From: Taibaiella sp.
GTDB lineage: Bacteria; Bacteroidota; Bacteroidia; Chitinophagales; Chitinophagaceae
Length of the DNA stretch: 64,000 nt
NCBI GenBank assembly: GCA_019638495.1
Contig: JAHBTQ010000002.1
Coordinates: 124,001 to 188,000, forward strand
Direction of reading: 5' to 3'
The position numbers were made by a program, and so were the translations under genes. The notes below the pieces were generated by a model. That model ran no database searches. It was not told the DNA's origin and was given only the letters and a program-made list of their open reading frames with translations. Each line of letters starts with the position of its first letter. The first letter of the stretch is position 1. This document shows, one piece after another, positions 34,144 through 42,557 of this stretch.

Positions 34144-34680
34144 TTGAAGACCCTGCTTGACAATACACGACTGGAACTTACCCTGCAGCGGTTGGCTCAT
34201 CAACTTGTTGAGAATCACATAGGCTTCAAGGACTCAGTCATCATCGGTATTCAGCCACGAGGCGTAAACCTGTCTGATAGGGTAGTAAAGCTCGTCAAAG
34301 AGATCACTGGAAAAAAAGATATAGCATACGGCAAACTGGATATCACTTTTTACCGGGACGATGTGCACACTTCGAGCGATCTGCAAATACCCTCCGAAAC
34401 TAACATTCCATTTAGCGTAGAAGGCAAAAGAGTGGTGCTCGTAGATGATGTCCTTTACACCGGGCGAACGATCAGGGCTGCCATGGATGCGCTGCTTGAT
34501 TTTGGAAGACCTTCTTCTGTAGAATTGTTGGTGCTCATTGACCGCCGATTCAGCCGAGAGGTGCCTATTCACCCCGACTATGCCGGTTACTCCGTAGACA
34601 CCATTTTGACGCAAAAGGTAAAAGTGAACTGGAAAGAAAACGAAGGGAAAGATGAAGTGTTGCTGCTTACGAAGGCATAG
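34144..34680 (+). CDS. pyrR: PyrR: pyrimidine operon regulator / uracil phosphoribosyltransferase
   Basis: 178 aa. The start is a TTG at 34144 ('MKTLLDNTRLELTLQRLAHQ'), the family's usual N-terminus; no ATG is in frame, and the earlier TTG at 34123 lies inside the promoter. The PRPP-binding motif 'VVLVDDVLYTGRTIRAAMDA' and the 'GIQPRGV' loop mark a type I phosphoribosyltransferase of the PyrR family. In Gram-positive bacteria PyrR binds pyr mRNA and also makes UMP from uracil; in Bacteroidota the RNA role is less established. It is followed 15 bp later by pyrB, and I see no obvious attenuator between them. Confidence 0.92.
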   Translation: MKTLLDNTRLELTLQRLAHQLVENHIGFKDSVIIGIQPRGVNLSDRVVKLVKEITGKKDIAYGKLDITFYRDDVHTSSDLQIPSETNIPFSVEGKRVVLVDDVLYTGRTIRAAMDALLDFGRPSSVELLVLIDRRFSREVPIHPDYAGYSVDTILTQKVKVNWKENEGKDEVLLLTKA

Positions 34681-34695
34681 GGAAAATCTGAAGGG

Positions 34696-35661
34696 ATGAC
34701 TCCGGAAAATGACTCACGAATAACGACTAAACGAATGTTGTCTGTAAAACACCTGCTGGGGATTAAGGAACTGAACGCCGACGATTTAGGGCTGATACTG
34801 AAGACTGCCGAAAACTTCAAGCAGGTTCTGCAACGGCCTATAAAGAAGGTCCCATCGCTCCGCGACACTACAGTAGCTAATATCTTTTTTGAAAATTCTA
34901 CCCGCACACGCCTGTCGTTCGAGCTTGCAGAAAAGAGACTTGGTGCCGACGTGGTTAATTTTTCCGCATCCGGTTCTTCCGTTTCAAAGGGAGAAACATT
35001 AATAGATACGGTAAAGAATATCCTCGCAATGAAGGTGGATATGGTGGTGATGCGCCACTCTGCCAGCGGGGCCCCCTGGTTTCTTGCCAATCATATCGGA
35101 GCTAGCATTGTAAATGCGGGAGACGGCACTAACGAACATCCCACACAGGCGCTGCTTGATGCCTACTCCATGCGTGAACGTGTCGGCGACCTTAAGGGCA
35201 AACACATTGCCATTATCGGTGACATCATGCACTCCCGGGTAGCCTTGAGTAACATTTATTGCCTCACAAAGTTGGGGGCTAAAGTGACCGTTGCCGGGCC
35301 GCCAACGCTGATACCCAAACATATTTCCTCATTGGGCGTGCGCGTGGAGCACAACCTTAAGAAGGCGCTTGAGTGGTGTGATGTAGCTAACGTCCTGCGC
35401 ATACAGCTTGAGCGTCAGCACAAGCCACTGTTCTCTACGCTTCGCGAATACGCGCTTTATTATGGCGTGAACCGCGATATGCTGGATAGCATTGGCAAAG
35501 ACATTGTGATCATGCATCCCGGCCCAATAAACAGGGGGGTAGAACTAAACTCTGATGTCGCTGACTCAAAGCAGTCCATTATCCTGGACCAGGTGGAAAA
35601 TGGGGTGGCGGTGCGTATGGCCGTGATTTACCTGCTTTCCGGAAAGCGTGAAATAGAGTAG
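34696..35661 (+). CDS. pyrB: Aspartate carbamoyltransferase, catalytic subunit
   Basis: 321 aa from ATG 34696 (an ATG at 34735, 'MLSVKHLLGI', is an equally good family start). Condenses carbamoyl phosphate and aspartate in UMP synthesis. Signatures: 'FENSTRTRLSFE' (carbamoyl-phosphate loop), 'GTNEHPTQALLDAYSM', 'IIGDIMHSRVALSN', 'MHPGPINRGVEL'. Linked to pyrR as a two-gene operon. No pyrI regulatory subunit is adjacent. Confidence 0.96.
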   Translation: MTPENDSRITTKRMLSVKHLLGIKELNADDLGLILKTAENFKQVLQRPIKKVPSLRDTTVANIFFENSTRTRLSFELAEKRLGADVVNFSASGSSVSKGETLIDTVKNILAMKVDMVVMRHSASGAPWFLANHIGASIVNAGDGTNEHPTQALLDAYSMRERVGDLKGKHIAIIGDIMHSRVALSNIYCLTKLGAKVTVAGPPTLIPKHISSLGVRVEHNLKKALEWCDVANVLRIQLERQHKPLFSTLREYALYYGVNRDMLDSIGKDIVIMHPGPINRGVELNSDVADSKQSIILDQVENGVAVRMAVIYLLSGKREIE

Positions 35662-35676
35662 CAGAATCCTGTAGTG

Positions 35677-36246
35677 CTATGCTGAAGATTCTCCTCTAAA
35701 GCAATACTCGCCAATAACGTTCCACCTGCTTCCGTCGTGTTCCCATAAGAAAATGGAAGACGCTTTGAAAGTACCTTCAAATGGTCTTGTGGCATACTCC
35801 TCTCTGATTTGCGGTAGTAGTTCTTCCGGGATGTCCCTGTAGCCAATTGTAAAATGAGGTTTATATTCGTTCATTAACTCCACTTCCGGTAGCATGTTTT
35901 TAAGCTGTACTATGAATGCTGCGTGCAGGTCTGCAAGTTCCCTACTGCGCGCCACATAGATGTAAAGTACCGGGCTACGACGATTGTCAAACCAATCAAA
36001 GTTTCTCAGCTCAATATCCACTGGTACGCGTGTCTTAGCCCATTCGTGCAAACCCTTAACACGTTCCGGCAGGTCATCGGTATCCCAGAACGGTGGAAAG
36101 ACAGTAATGTGTACCGGCGGCTTCAGCGCAGCCCGGCTATTATATTTCTCAGCAAAATAATGGCGCTCACAGTCTATCCGCTCCGCCAGGTTAGCAGGCG
36201 GCATAATGGCAAACATATAGAGGCGTTTCGTCCGGGCGCTCGGCAT
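35677..36246 (-). CDS. 2H phosphoesterase (LigT / 2'-5' RNA ligase-like)
   Basis: 189 aa. Two HxT motifs, His46-Ile-Thr48 in 'PPVHITVFPPF' and His131-Phe-Thr133 in 'KPHFTIGYRD', are the paired catalytic signatures of the 2H superfamily, which act on 2'-5' or cyclic phosphate linkages in RNA or nucleotides. An internal ATG (36216, 'MFAIMPPANLAERI') is a possible alternative start. It converges with pyrB and follows the T9SS cargo gene by 12 bp. The substrate cannot be predicted. Confidence 0.82.
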   Translation of the reverse strand: MPSARTKRLYMFAIMPPANLAERIDCERHYFAEKYNSRAALKPPVHITVFPPFWDTDDLPERVKGLHEWAKTRVPVDIELRNFDWFDNRRSPVLYIYVARSRELADLHAAFIVQLKNMLPEVELMNEYKPHFTIGYRDIPEELLPQIREEYATRPFEGTFKASSIFLWEHDGSRWNVIGEYCFRGESSA

Positions 36247-36258
36247 AGGCCGAAAGTA

Positions 36259-37836
36259 TCACAGTTTGCTGAATCGAAGTGTTGTTTCTCCATCCTTCAT
36301 ATGGAGCTTTATGAAGTATAGCCCGGCCGGTAGGGTAGAGATATCTACAGTTGAGCACGACGTCTGCGTCAATGCCAGCCTGCCATCTGTCGAATATATA
36401 GCAACCCATCCGGTGTTTTTAGGCAAATTCAGTATATCAGTGGCGGGGTTTGGGAATACGGATAGATGAGTTGCTACCGGCTGGGTTTCTGTTATCATAT
36501 CTGGCAGCGCACACTCGTCATCAGCATATACCGACAACTCGTTGGTTGAAATTGCCGAAGGTGTCATCGTGGTCACGGTGTACGGAAAGGAACTGAAAGA
36601 ATAGGTGTAAGGCACTGAGGAAAATAGTACCGATGGAGTTGCACCGGGCGTGAAGTCGATCTCGCGGCAGTGGGTTTTCTCAGCGGTGTCGGCCAGCATG
36701 ATGTGTAGCGAGTCGCTACCATGCCTGAAGCAATGTATCACATTTCCACCCGGTAAGAGCATACTATACACCGATGAGGAGATAGAATAGGTTGGTATTT
36801 TATGGAAGTGGTTCGTAGCGATAACGTTAAGGGCTGTGTCAAAGCGGACCGTCCTAAAACCGGGCACTCCATACGTTACATATCCTTGTCCAGACAGCAC
36901 TATCGTTCCGGCATCGGCTGTCACTGACCGGCCTTGGAGTCCGGAAATTGTTTTAGAAATGATTGTAGTACACAGGGTGTCGATAATACGTACCAACATC
37001 GGCCCCCCGTCAGATGGGCCCTGGTAGGTTGGGTAAAGTGTACACAATGCACCATTCACAATTGTAGCATAGCAATCTGCAAAGCGGGGTGCTCCGGAAG
37101 GGTTCATAATACTGCCGTGGGCGAGGATATTTCCCGCACTGTCTATGCGCACTGTATTGGCATTGCCATATACCGAACTATACCAGTTTATGTAGCTCAG
37201 GTATATTTCCCTTTCACGCACATACGTGATCTGCGGTTTGGAAACAAAATCTGAATTGCCTACCAGGCTTTTACTCCAGTTTACAACTCCATTTGTGTCC
37301 ACTTTCATCAAAACTACATTCGCAAGGCTTGTCGTATCGAAACTCTCACCAGCAAGGTAAAGTGCTCCTGCTTCGTCGGCTGATGTTGAAGTGAACCTGG
37401 CCGGGGAGGTCGGAAAGTTGAATGCTTTGGCCCAAAGGAAGTTGCCGGATGCCAGGTCATATTTAAACAGCCAGGTCGTGTCATACTCCGCTCCTGTGGC
37501 ACCCGGTGTTCCCGCGAGGAATATTGAACTGCCAACGCGGCATCCTGTGGAGAAATTGGCTGGCTTGCCGTTCGCATTGACCTTTTTTCCGCCACCTACC
37601 GTACCGGAATTTAGGTTTACCTCTATTATGCCGGAGTTCGTAAAGAGTGTAGCCGTAGAGTCGACAAAACATCCATAAATGACCGAGTTAAAGCTTCCGG
37701 CAGAAATTGAGGGTATTGCCCTGCGCTGAAAAGGTGTCTGTGCAAAGCAGGCCGCCGACATTAGGGTGCCTACCACGAAAGCAAATAGGACCAGGTGCCT
37801 TACCCTGGTCGGTGCATTTTGTGTCATTTGCCACAT
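36259..37836 (-). CDS. Secreted T9SS cargo with type A sorting domain
   Basis: 525 aa, Sec signal peptide (MTQNAPTRVRHLVLFAFVVG..., possible start at 37827). The central ~400 residues carry beta-propeller-like repeats with alternating 'LYLAGESFDTTSLANVVLMK' and 'GVVNWSKSLVG' strands, like the 'delta-60'/SBBP-type repeats of Bacteroidota. The last ~75 residues, 'HLSVFPNPATDILNL' to 'GETTLRFSKL', are a T9SS type A sorting domain, so the protein is exported and probably surface-attached. Function unknown. Confidence 0.85.
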   Translation of the reverse strand: MWQMTQNAPTRVRHLVLFAFVVGTLMSAACFAQTPFQRRAIPSISAGSFNSVIYGCFVDSTATLFTNSGIIEVNLNSGTVGGGKKVNANGKPANFSTGCRVGSSIFLAGTPGATGAEYDTTWLFKYDLASGNFLWAKAFNFPTSPARFTSTSADEAGALYLAGESFDTTSLANVVLMKVDTNGVVNWSKSLVGNSDFVSKPQITYVREREIYLSYINWYSSVYGNANTVRIDSAGNILAHGSIMNPSGAPRFADCYATIVNGALCTLYPTYQGPSDGGPMLVRIIDTLCTTIISKTISGLQGRSVTADAGTIVLSGQGYVTYGVPGFRTVRFDTALNVIATNHFHKIPTYSISSSVYSMLLPGGNVIHCFRHGSDSLHIMLADTAEKTHCREIDFTPGATPSVLFSSVPYTYSFSSFPYTVTTMTPSAISTNELSVYADDECALPDMITETQPVATHLSVFPNPATDILNLPKNTGWVAIYSTDGRLALTQTSCSTVDISTLPAGLYFIKLHMKDGETTLRFSKL

Positions 37837-37935
37837 TTTTTAAGTCAATGTAATATATAAGACGTGGTCCGGCCCATAAATCTTTGGCCAAATGGAGTTT
37901 TTTCCAAAATCGATTTAGGGTATTTTTAGAGCCGA

Positions 37936-38754
37936 ATGACCTTCAATCGCACGCGCATCGCCCCCACACCCAGCGGCTTCCTTCATGTAGGGAACGTAAG
38001 GTCGTTTTTGCTCACGAGGGAAATAGCCACCGCAACCGGGGCAAAAGTGCTGCTCAGAATAGATGACATGGATAGGGCCCGGGCAGAAGACAAGTATGTA
38101 CAAGACATCTTCGAAACGCTTTCGTATCTCGGTATCGAGTACGACGAAGGTCCTCATGATTTGTCTGAGTTCAAAGCGTGTTGGTCGCAGGAGATTCGTA
38201 TGCCACTTTATGATGCAGCTCTTAAGGCTTTGCGCGAAAGTGGAAAAGTGTTTGCTTGCTCATGTTCGCGGGCAGATATCGCCAGGGTAAGCGTCGATGG
38301 CTCATACCCCGGTACTTGCCGGTACAAAGGCCTCTCTCTTGACACTGAAAGTGTTAATTGGCGTTTGGCAACGGATCGTGGCGCAGCAGTCACCGTCAAC
38401 CGGCTAAACGATGTTCCCATCAATACTAATCTACCGCAGGATATCACAGATTTTATTGTCCGGAAGAAGGATGGGTTCCCGGCTTATCAACTCACCTCGC
38501 TTGTAGACGACGTGCATTTTCAAGTCGATCTCATTGTGCGCGGAGCTGATCTATGGAGTTCAACGGTCGCACAACTTTACTTGGCGCAGGTATTGGGTTA
38601 TGTATCCTTTCTGAATACCACATTCCACCATCACCCGCTCCTTACCGGAACTGATGGGGCAAAGCTGTCAAAATCAGCCGGTGCTACGTCAATACAGTAC
38701 TTACGGGCGCGGGGCGCCACTCCGGCTAAAATCCGAAAAATGGCAGGATCCTGA
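37936..38754 (+). CDS. gluQ: Glutamyl-Q tRNA(Asp) synthetase-like protein
   Basis: 272 aa; class I glutamyl synthetase catalytic domain without an anticodon-binding domain, the layout of GluQRS, which attaches glutamate to queuosine in tRNA-Asp. 'IAPTPSGFLHVGN' is the HIGH-type motif and 'GAKLSKSAG' the KMSKS loop. A zinc site typical of GluQRS is present: Cys108-x-Cys110, Tyr124-x3-Cys128 ('ACSCSRADI', 'SYPGTCRY'). It ends at a stop directly abutting the pyk stop (no spacer). Whether it acts on queuosine is inferred from family. A TATTTTTA sequence (one mismatch to the -7 box) precedes the ATG by 7 nt. Confidence 0.82.
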   Translation: MTFNRTRIAPTPSGFLHVGNVRSFLLTREIATATGAKVLLRIDDMDRARAEDKYVQDIFETLSYLGIEYDEGPHDLSEFKACWSQEIRMPLYDAALKALRESGKVFACSCSRADIARVSVDGSYPGTCRYKGLSLDTESVNWRLATDRGAAVTVNRLNDVPINTNLPQDITDFIVRKKDGFPAYQLTSLVDDVHFQVDLIVRGADLWSSTVAQLYLAQVLGYVSFLNTTFHHHPLLTGTDGAKLSKSAGATSIQYLRARGATPAKIRKMAGS

Positions 38755-40179
38755 TTATCCCAGCTTGGTCACCTTTAGCATGTTTGTAGGTAGGTGGGCC
38801 TCTACTGGCATGCTGCCGGTATTCACTACCACGTCGCCCGCCTTCAGCAATCCTTTCTCTATCAGGATGTTATGCTGGTCGGCTATTACTTCATCAATGC
38901 TTTCCTCCCGGTCGTAGTAAAAAGCCTGTACGCCCCAGCTAAGGCTAAGCTGGTTAATAAGACTTTCGGTTTTTGTAAAGACGAACAACGGCGAATGTGG
39001 ACGATAGCTTGAAAGCATGAAGCCCGTATATCCGGATTGTGTCATGCCTATCAGTGCATCGGCCTGTATGTCCCTGGCAATTTCGCACGCATTGTAACAG
39101 AGTGCATCGCTTAGGAATGATGGCGAATGTGGCTGCGGCGTAAGGTTGCGGTTGTAAACGGTTTCTTCTTTTTCTACTTCATTGATGATATTTACCATGG
39201 TACGCACTACCAGTTCAGGATATTGGCCCATGGCAGTTTCGCCGCTCAGCATCACCGCATCGGCACCCTCCATTACCGCGTTCGCGACATCAGTAATTTC
39301 GCTACGGTTAGGGCGCGGACGGTCCATCATGCTTTCCATCATTTGTGTGGCAATAATTACCGGCTTGGCGCGGTGAATACATTTGCGTACGATCGTTTTC
39401 TGTATCACCGGAATTTTTTCCAGTGGCAGTTCTACACCCAGGTCGCCACGGGCCACCATCACCGCATCCGAAGCAAGGATTATCTCGCGCAAGTGTTCCA
39501 ATGCTTCCGGCTTTTCAATTTTGGAGATGATCTTGGCTGAGCTTCCACGCGCCTTTATCTTCTCGCGCAGTTGCTTCACATCGTCCGGTGTACGCACAAA
39601 CGACAAGGCAACCCAGTCTATTCCTTCGCCGATAATAAAGTCGAGATCATCGAGGTCTTTTTCAGACAGCGACGGCAACGAGATCTTTGTGTCAGGCAGA
39701 TTGATTCCCTTGTTCGATGACAAAACACCGGGTGTTGTAACCTCTACCAGCACTTTGGCTGCTGCATGGTCTATCTCCTTCACCACCACTTCTATCTTGC
39801 CATCATCCAGCAATATTTTTTCACCCTCTTTCACGTCATTATGGAAGTTGGGGTACGAGAGATATATGCGCTCATGGTTGCCCATGCACTCTTCATTAGT
39901 AAACCAGAACTTGTCGCCTTTCTTCAGGATCAATGCATTGTCCAATATTTTACCTACCCGCAGTTTAGGTCCTTGCAGGTCGGCAAGTATGGCTATGTTC
40001 AGGGGGAAGGAGCTATTGATTTGTCGGATCCTGTCAATCACTTCCTTGTGTTGTGCATGTGTACCGTGCGAAAAGTTCAGTCGAAAGACATTTACGCCTT
40101 CGCCTACGAGCGCCAGTAGTTTTTCGTGGGTATTGCATGCGGGGCCTACAGTGGCAATGATTTTGGTTTTGTGAAGCAT
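38755..40179 (-). CDS. pyk: Pyruvate kinase
   Basis: 474 aa from ATG 40179 (MLHKTKIIATVGPAC). Phosphoenolpyruvate to pyruvate with ATP formation. 'FRLNFSHGTHAQH', 'LADLQGPKLRVG', 'SKIEKPEALEHL', 'VMVARGDLGVELP' and 'IIATQMMESM' are the classical active-site segments. The C-terminal domain (Cys-rich near 'DALCYNACEIARDIQ') is standard length. Frame extension to 40281 is not family sequence. A TACCTTTG box at 40279-40286 would give a leader of about 90 nt. Confidence 0.97.
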   Translation of the reverse strand: MLHKTKIIATVGPACNTHEKLLALVGEGVNVFRLNFSHGTHAQHKEVIDRIRQINSSFPLNIAILADLQGPKLRVGKILDNALILKKGDKFWFTNEECMGNHERIYLSYPNFHNDVKEGEKILLDDGKIEVVVKEIDHAAAKVLVEVTTPGVLSSNKGINLPDTKISLPSLSEKDLDDLDFIIGEGIDWVALSFVRTPDDVKQLREKIKARGSSAKIISKIEKPEALEHLREIILASDAVMVARGDLGVELPLEKIPVIQKTIVRKCIHRAKPVIIATQMMESMMDRPRPNRSEITDVANAVMEGADAVMLSGETAMGQYPELVVRTMVNIINEVEKEETVYNRNLTPQPHSPSFLSDALCYNACEIARDIQADALIGMTQSGYTGFMLSSYRPHSPLFVFTKTESLINQLSLSWGVQAFYYDREESIDEVIADQHNILIEKGLLKAGDVVVNTGSMPVEAHLPTNMLKVTKLG

Positions 40180-40278
40180 AGGTTGTTTTTTAGGGGCAAA
40201 TCTTTGAATTGCCGGCTGAAAGTCAGTAGTCTGCTGCGTTATTTTTTTACTATCAAACGCGCAGGCTATCAGCTTACG

Positions 40279-40286
40279 CAAAGGTA
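40279..40286 (-). promoter_or_regulatory. Predicted -7 box (TACCTTTG) of pyk
   Basis: Reverse complement TACCTTTG, 99 nt before the pyk ATG; the only full consensus between pyk and the divergent rluF-like gene on this strand. Confidence 0.45.
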
Positions 40287-40336
40287 ATGTAATTAAGACG
40301 ACCTAAGTGGCACAGTCTCACTGTGTTGGGTAGCAA

Positions 40337-40368
40337 TTGTATATCAATTCCCTTTTTGGATATTTTTG
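40337..40368 (+). promoter_or_regulatory. Promoter of the RluF-like gene (TTG-N21-TATTTTTG)
   Basis: TTG at 40337-40339 and TATTTTTG at 40361-40368. The -7 box ends 4 nt before the ATG at 40373, so a leaderless or near-leaderless mRNA is predicted. Confidence 0.55.
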
Positions 40369-40372
40369 CCCC

Positions 40373-41149
40373 ATGGGTGATGAATACATAAGTCTGAATA
40401 AGTACATCAGCAGCACAGGCTTTTGTTCGCGCAGGGAGGCCGATAAACTAATAGAACAGGCGAGGGTAACTATTAATGATGAATTGGTACTGCCCGGGGC
40501 AAGGGTAGGGCCTGGGGACAAAGTTGCAATAGACGGAGAGCCTATTAAAGGGGCATCTGCCAAACGACCGATCTACATTGCGTTCAATAAGCCGGTGGGT
40601 ATCACCTCTACCACAGACCTGAAAGACCCGACCAACATCATTTCTTACATCGGGCATCCAAAGCGTATATTTCCTGTAGGCAGGCTAGATAAAGACTCTG
40701 ATGGCCTTATCTTCCTTACCAATGACGGTGATATTGTAAATAAAATCCTTCGCGCTGCGAACAACCATGAAAAGGAATACATCGTTACGGTAGACAAAGC
40801 TATAGATGGCGACTTTGTGGCCAGGATGAGTAACGGGATACCGATGTTGGGCACGCGCACCAGGCAGTGTTTCGTTCGCCAGGAGGGTAGCAGGCGGTTT
40901 CGGATCATACTCACGCAGGGGCTTAATCGCCAGATTCGCAGAATGTGCGAATACCTGGGATACAGGGTCCAGACACTTACCCGCGTACGTATTATGAATG
41001 TGCAGCTTGGCAACCTGGCTCCCGGAAAGTGGCGCTACCTCACACCCGCCGAAACCGATAAGATCACGGTACTTATCAGTACATCGTCGAAAACCACAGA
41101 GCAAGCTCCAAAAAAGAAAAAGCCGCGACCCCAAGGCCGCGGCAATTAA
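40373..41149 (+). CDS. rluF: 23S rRNA pseudouridine synthase, RluF-like
   Basis: 258 aa from ATG 40373; the TTG at 40337 falls in the promoter. Residues 1-60 form an S4 RNA-binding domain ('SLNKYISSTGFCSRREADKL'). The catalytic motif 'FPVGRLDKDSDGLIFLTNDG' carries Asp106 that attacks uridine. 'GTRTRQCFVRQEGSRRFRII' and 'TQGLNRQIRRMCEYLGY' match the RluF/RluB subfamily. The last 20 residues are Lys/Pro-rich (KKKKPRPQGRGN), and the DNA coding them also forms the terminator of the convergent gene. Confidence 0.9.
   Translation: MGDEYISLNKYISSTGFCSRREADKLIEQARVTINDELVLPGARVGPGDKVAIDGEPIKGASAKRPIYIAFNKPVGITSTTDLKDPTNIISYIGHPKRIFPVGRLDKDSDGLIFLTNDGDIVNKILRAANNHEKEYIVTVDKAIDGDFVARMSNGIPMLGTRTRQCFVRQEGSRRFRIILTQGLNRQIRRMCEYLGYRVQTLTRVRIMNVQLGNLAPGKWRYLTPAETDKITVLISTSSKTTEQAPKKKKPRPQGRGN
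41110..41143 (-). terminator. Intrinsic terminator of the DUF1573 gene, inside the rluF 3' end
   Basis: Minus strand: GCCGCG (41143-41138), 10-nt loop, CGCGGC (41127-41122), then TTTTTCTTTTTTG. The stem and T-run lie in the last codons of the opposing rluF-like gene, whose AAAAAG repeats encode Lys. Confidence 0.7.
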
Positions 41150-41166
41150 CCAATTTACCCCAAAAA

Positions 41167-41646
41167 TTACTTCTTAGATTCTGTTGGTGCCGGAGCTGGT
41201 TCGGCTGGCTTTGCTTTTACGTTACCGCGAATGTGCAGTACCATTGGCTGCTGCACAGCGTTTGAGTTGATGGTAACCTCTTTGCTGATCGGCCCCGGAC
41301 GGTGGTCTGTGTTATAGATTACATGGATCTTACCCTTCTTACCAGGCAGAATTGGCTCTTTAGGCCACTCAGGCACGGTGCAGCCGCATGAGCCGTGTGC
41401 TTCCGTTATTACGATTGGCTTCTTACCTACGTTCTTGAATTCGAAGTCGCACTCAGCTTTTGGACCTTCAGGAACTTCACCGTAGTCGTGAGTCTCATCT
41501 TTGAATTTGAATTTGCCTGCATCAGGATCTGCCGCTGTTTGCGCCGGAGGCGGTGGTGGCGGAACGGGTTTGTTGTCCTGTGCATGCAGCGCTGCTGTTG
41601 TAAGTGTTACACAAAGCAGGGAAAAAAGAACTTTTTTCATGTTCAA
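41167..41646 (-). CDS. DUF1573 periplasmic protein
   Basis: 159 aa with signal peptide (MNMKKVLFSLLCVTLTTAAL...; start could be 41640). A Pro-rich spacer precedes one DUF1573 domain: 'HDYGEVPEGPKAECDFEFKN', 'IVITEAHGSCGCTVPEWPKE', 'GKKGKIHVIYNTDHRPG'. The conserved GSCGCT cysteine pair is present. It is an ASH/MSP-like Ig fold common in Bacteroidota; the function is not established. The C-terminal tail is Pro/Ala-rich. Convergent with the RluF-like gene. Confidence 0.88.
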   Translation of the reverse strand: MNMKKVLFSLLCVTLTTAALHAQDNKPVPPPPPPAQTAADPDAGKFKFKDETHDYGEVPEGPKAECDFEFKNVGKKPIVITEAHGSCGCTVPEWPKEPILPGKKGKIHVIYNTDHRPGPISKEVTINSNAVQQPMVLHIRGNVKAKPAEPAPAPTESKK

Positions 41647-41723
41647 TCTTTGTTTTTTAGGTTACTAATGTACTATTTATTGTTGTTTTTACTCGTTTTT
41701 AATATTTCATTATTCTTAACTGT

Positions 41724-42542
41724 CTATTCCATAATCAGTGACCCCATGGAGTTGTCAATTTTCAGGCCGTGGGAGCGCTGCTGGTCATTACAGTCCGATT
41801 CAAATATCCCGGCAAGTAAGTTGCATTTTTCCTTGCCCGTTATACAGTTGAAAAGTTCCTGTGCGGTGGATGGCTGCGAGTGAGCGTTTAGTACGATCGT
41901 TTCACCGGTTGTTACCCGCCTTATTCTTATTTCGTCAACAGTTACCCTGCACTGGCCACCTACAGCTTCCGGGGAGCGGTAATGCAGTTGCCGGGCCTGG
42001 TCCGGTTCCAATGTATTGCAAGTAGCGATGGCAGACGGCGCTTTATCCTTGCAGCGTATAGTCTGGATAATACATATTTCCAACGGGCAGGGAGTACCAT
42101 TACATATGAATTCCTCTGTACGCTTATATCCGGCAGTGCCAGGCATTTTGTTGCGAATGGGAGCTGTATTATTTATTTCGTTAGGGGGCTGTACTGTTCT
42201 GATTTCTGTGCCCTTCTTTGTTGCTGTCGGTGTCTCTGCTGAGGCGTAAGTATGCATAGCCGGCAGTTCGGGAGTTACTTCTGAGCTCCAGTTTTTACCC
42301 TGGGTTAACTCATTGTTTGCGATTGGGCCCGATTGGCGATCTTTTAGAACGACCAATGCAATTATTGAGGTTGCTGCCATCAGGGCTACCAGAGTAGCAG
42401 CAAGTTTCCAGCTCAGTTTCTTCTGCGGCTTTTTAGCCTCCAGTTTACCGGCCAGCTTGTCCCATTCCACATCTTTGTCAAACTCAGGCAACAGCTCGTT
42501 GAGCCGTGCTTCGTTCAGTCTGTTCTTCATTGCTCCCTTCAT
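41724..42542 (-). CDS. Membrane-anchored anti-sigma-like protein with Cys-rich exterior
   Basis: 272 aa. Cytoplasmic N-terminus (~45 aa, 'MKNRLNEARLNELLPEFDK', suited to binding the sigma factor encoded 15 bp upstream), one transmembrane helix at ~46-66 ('LAATLVALMAATSIIALVVL'), then a ~200-aa extracytoplasmic region. That region holds nine cysteines in clusters ('EFICNGTPCPLEICIIQTIR', 'CKDK', 'FNCITGKEKCNLLAG', 'ESDC'). No standard zinc-finger anti-sigma domain is seen. By position it is the likely regulator of the upstream ECF sigma factor; sensing of redox or folding state through the cysteines is speculation. Confidence 0.68.
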   Translation of the reverse strand: MKGAMKNRLNEARLNELLPEFDKDVEWDKLAGKLEAKKPQKKLSWKLAATLVALMAATSIIALVVLKDRQSGPIANNELTQGKNWSSEVTPELPAMHTYASAETPTATKKGTEIRTVQPPNEINNTAPIRNKMPGTAGYKRTEEFICNGTPCPLEICIIQTIRCKDKAPSAIATCNTLEPDQARQLHYRSPEAVGGQCRVTVDEIRIRRVTTGETIVLNAHSQPSTAQELFNCITGKEKCNLLAGIFESDCNDQQRSHGLKIDNSMGSLIME

Positions 42543-42557
42543 CCCGTTTCACTTTTA

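Noticed and set aside
39383..40174. 263-codon plus-strand open frame
   Set aside because: Lies entirely antisense to pyruvate kinase; Ser-rich translation is the mirror of pyk codons.
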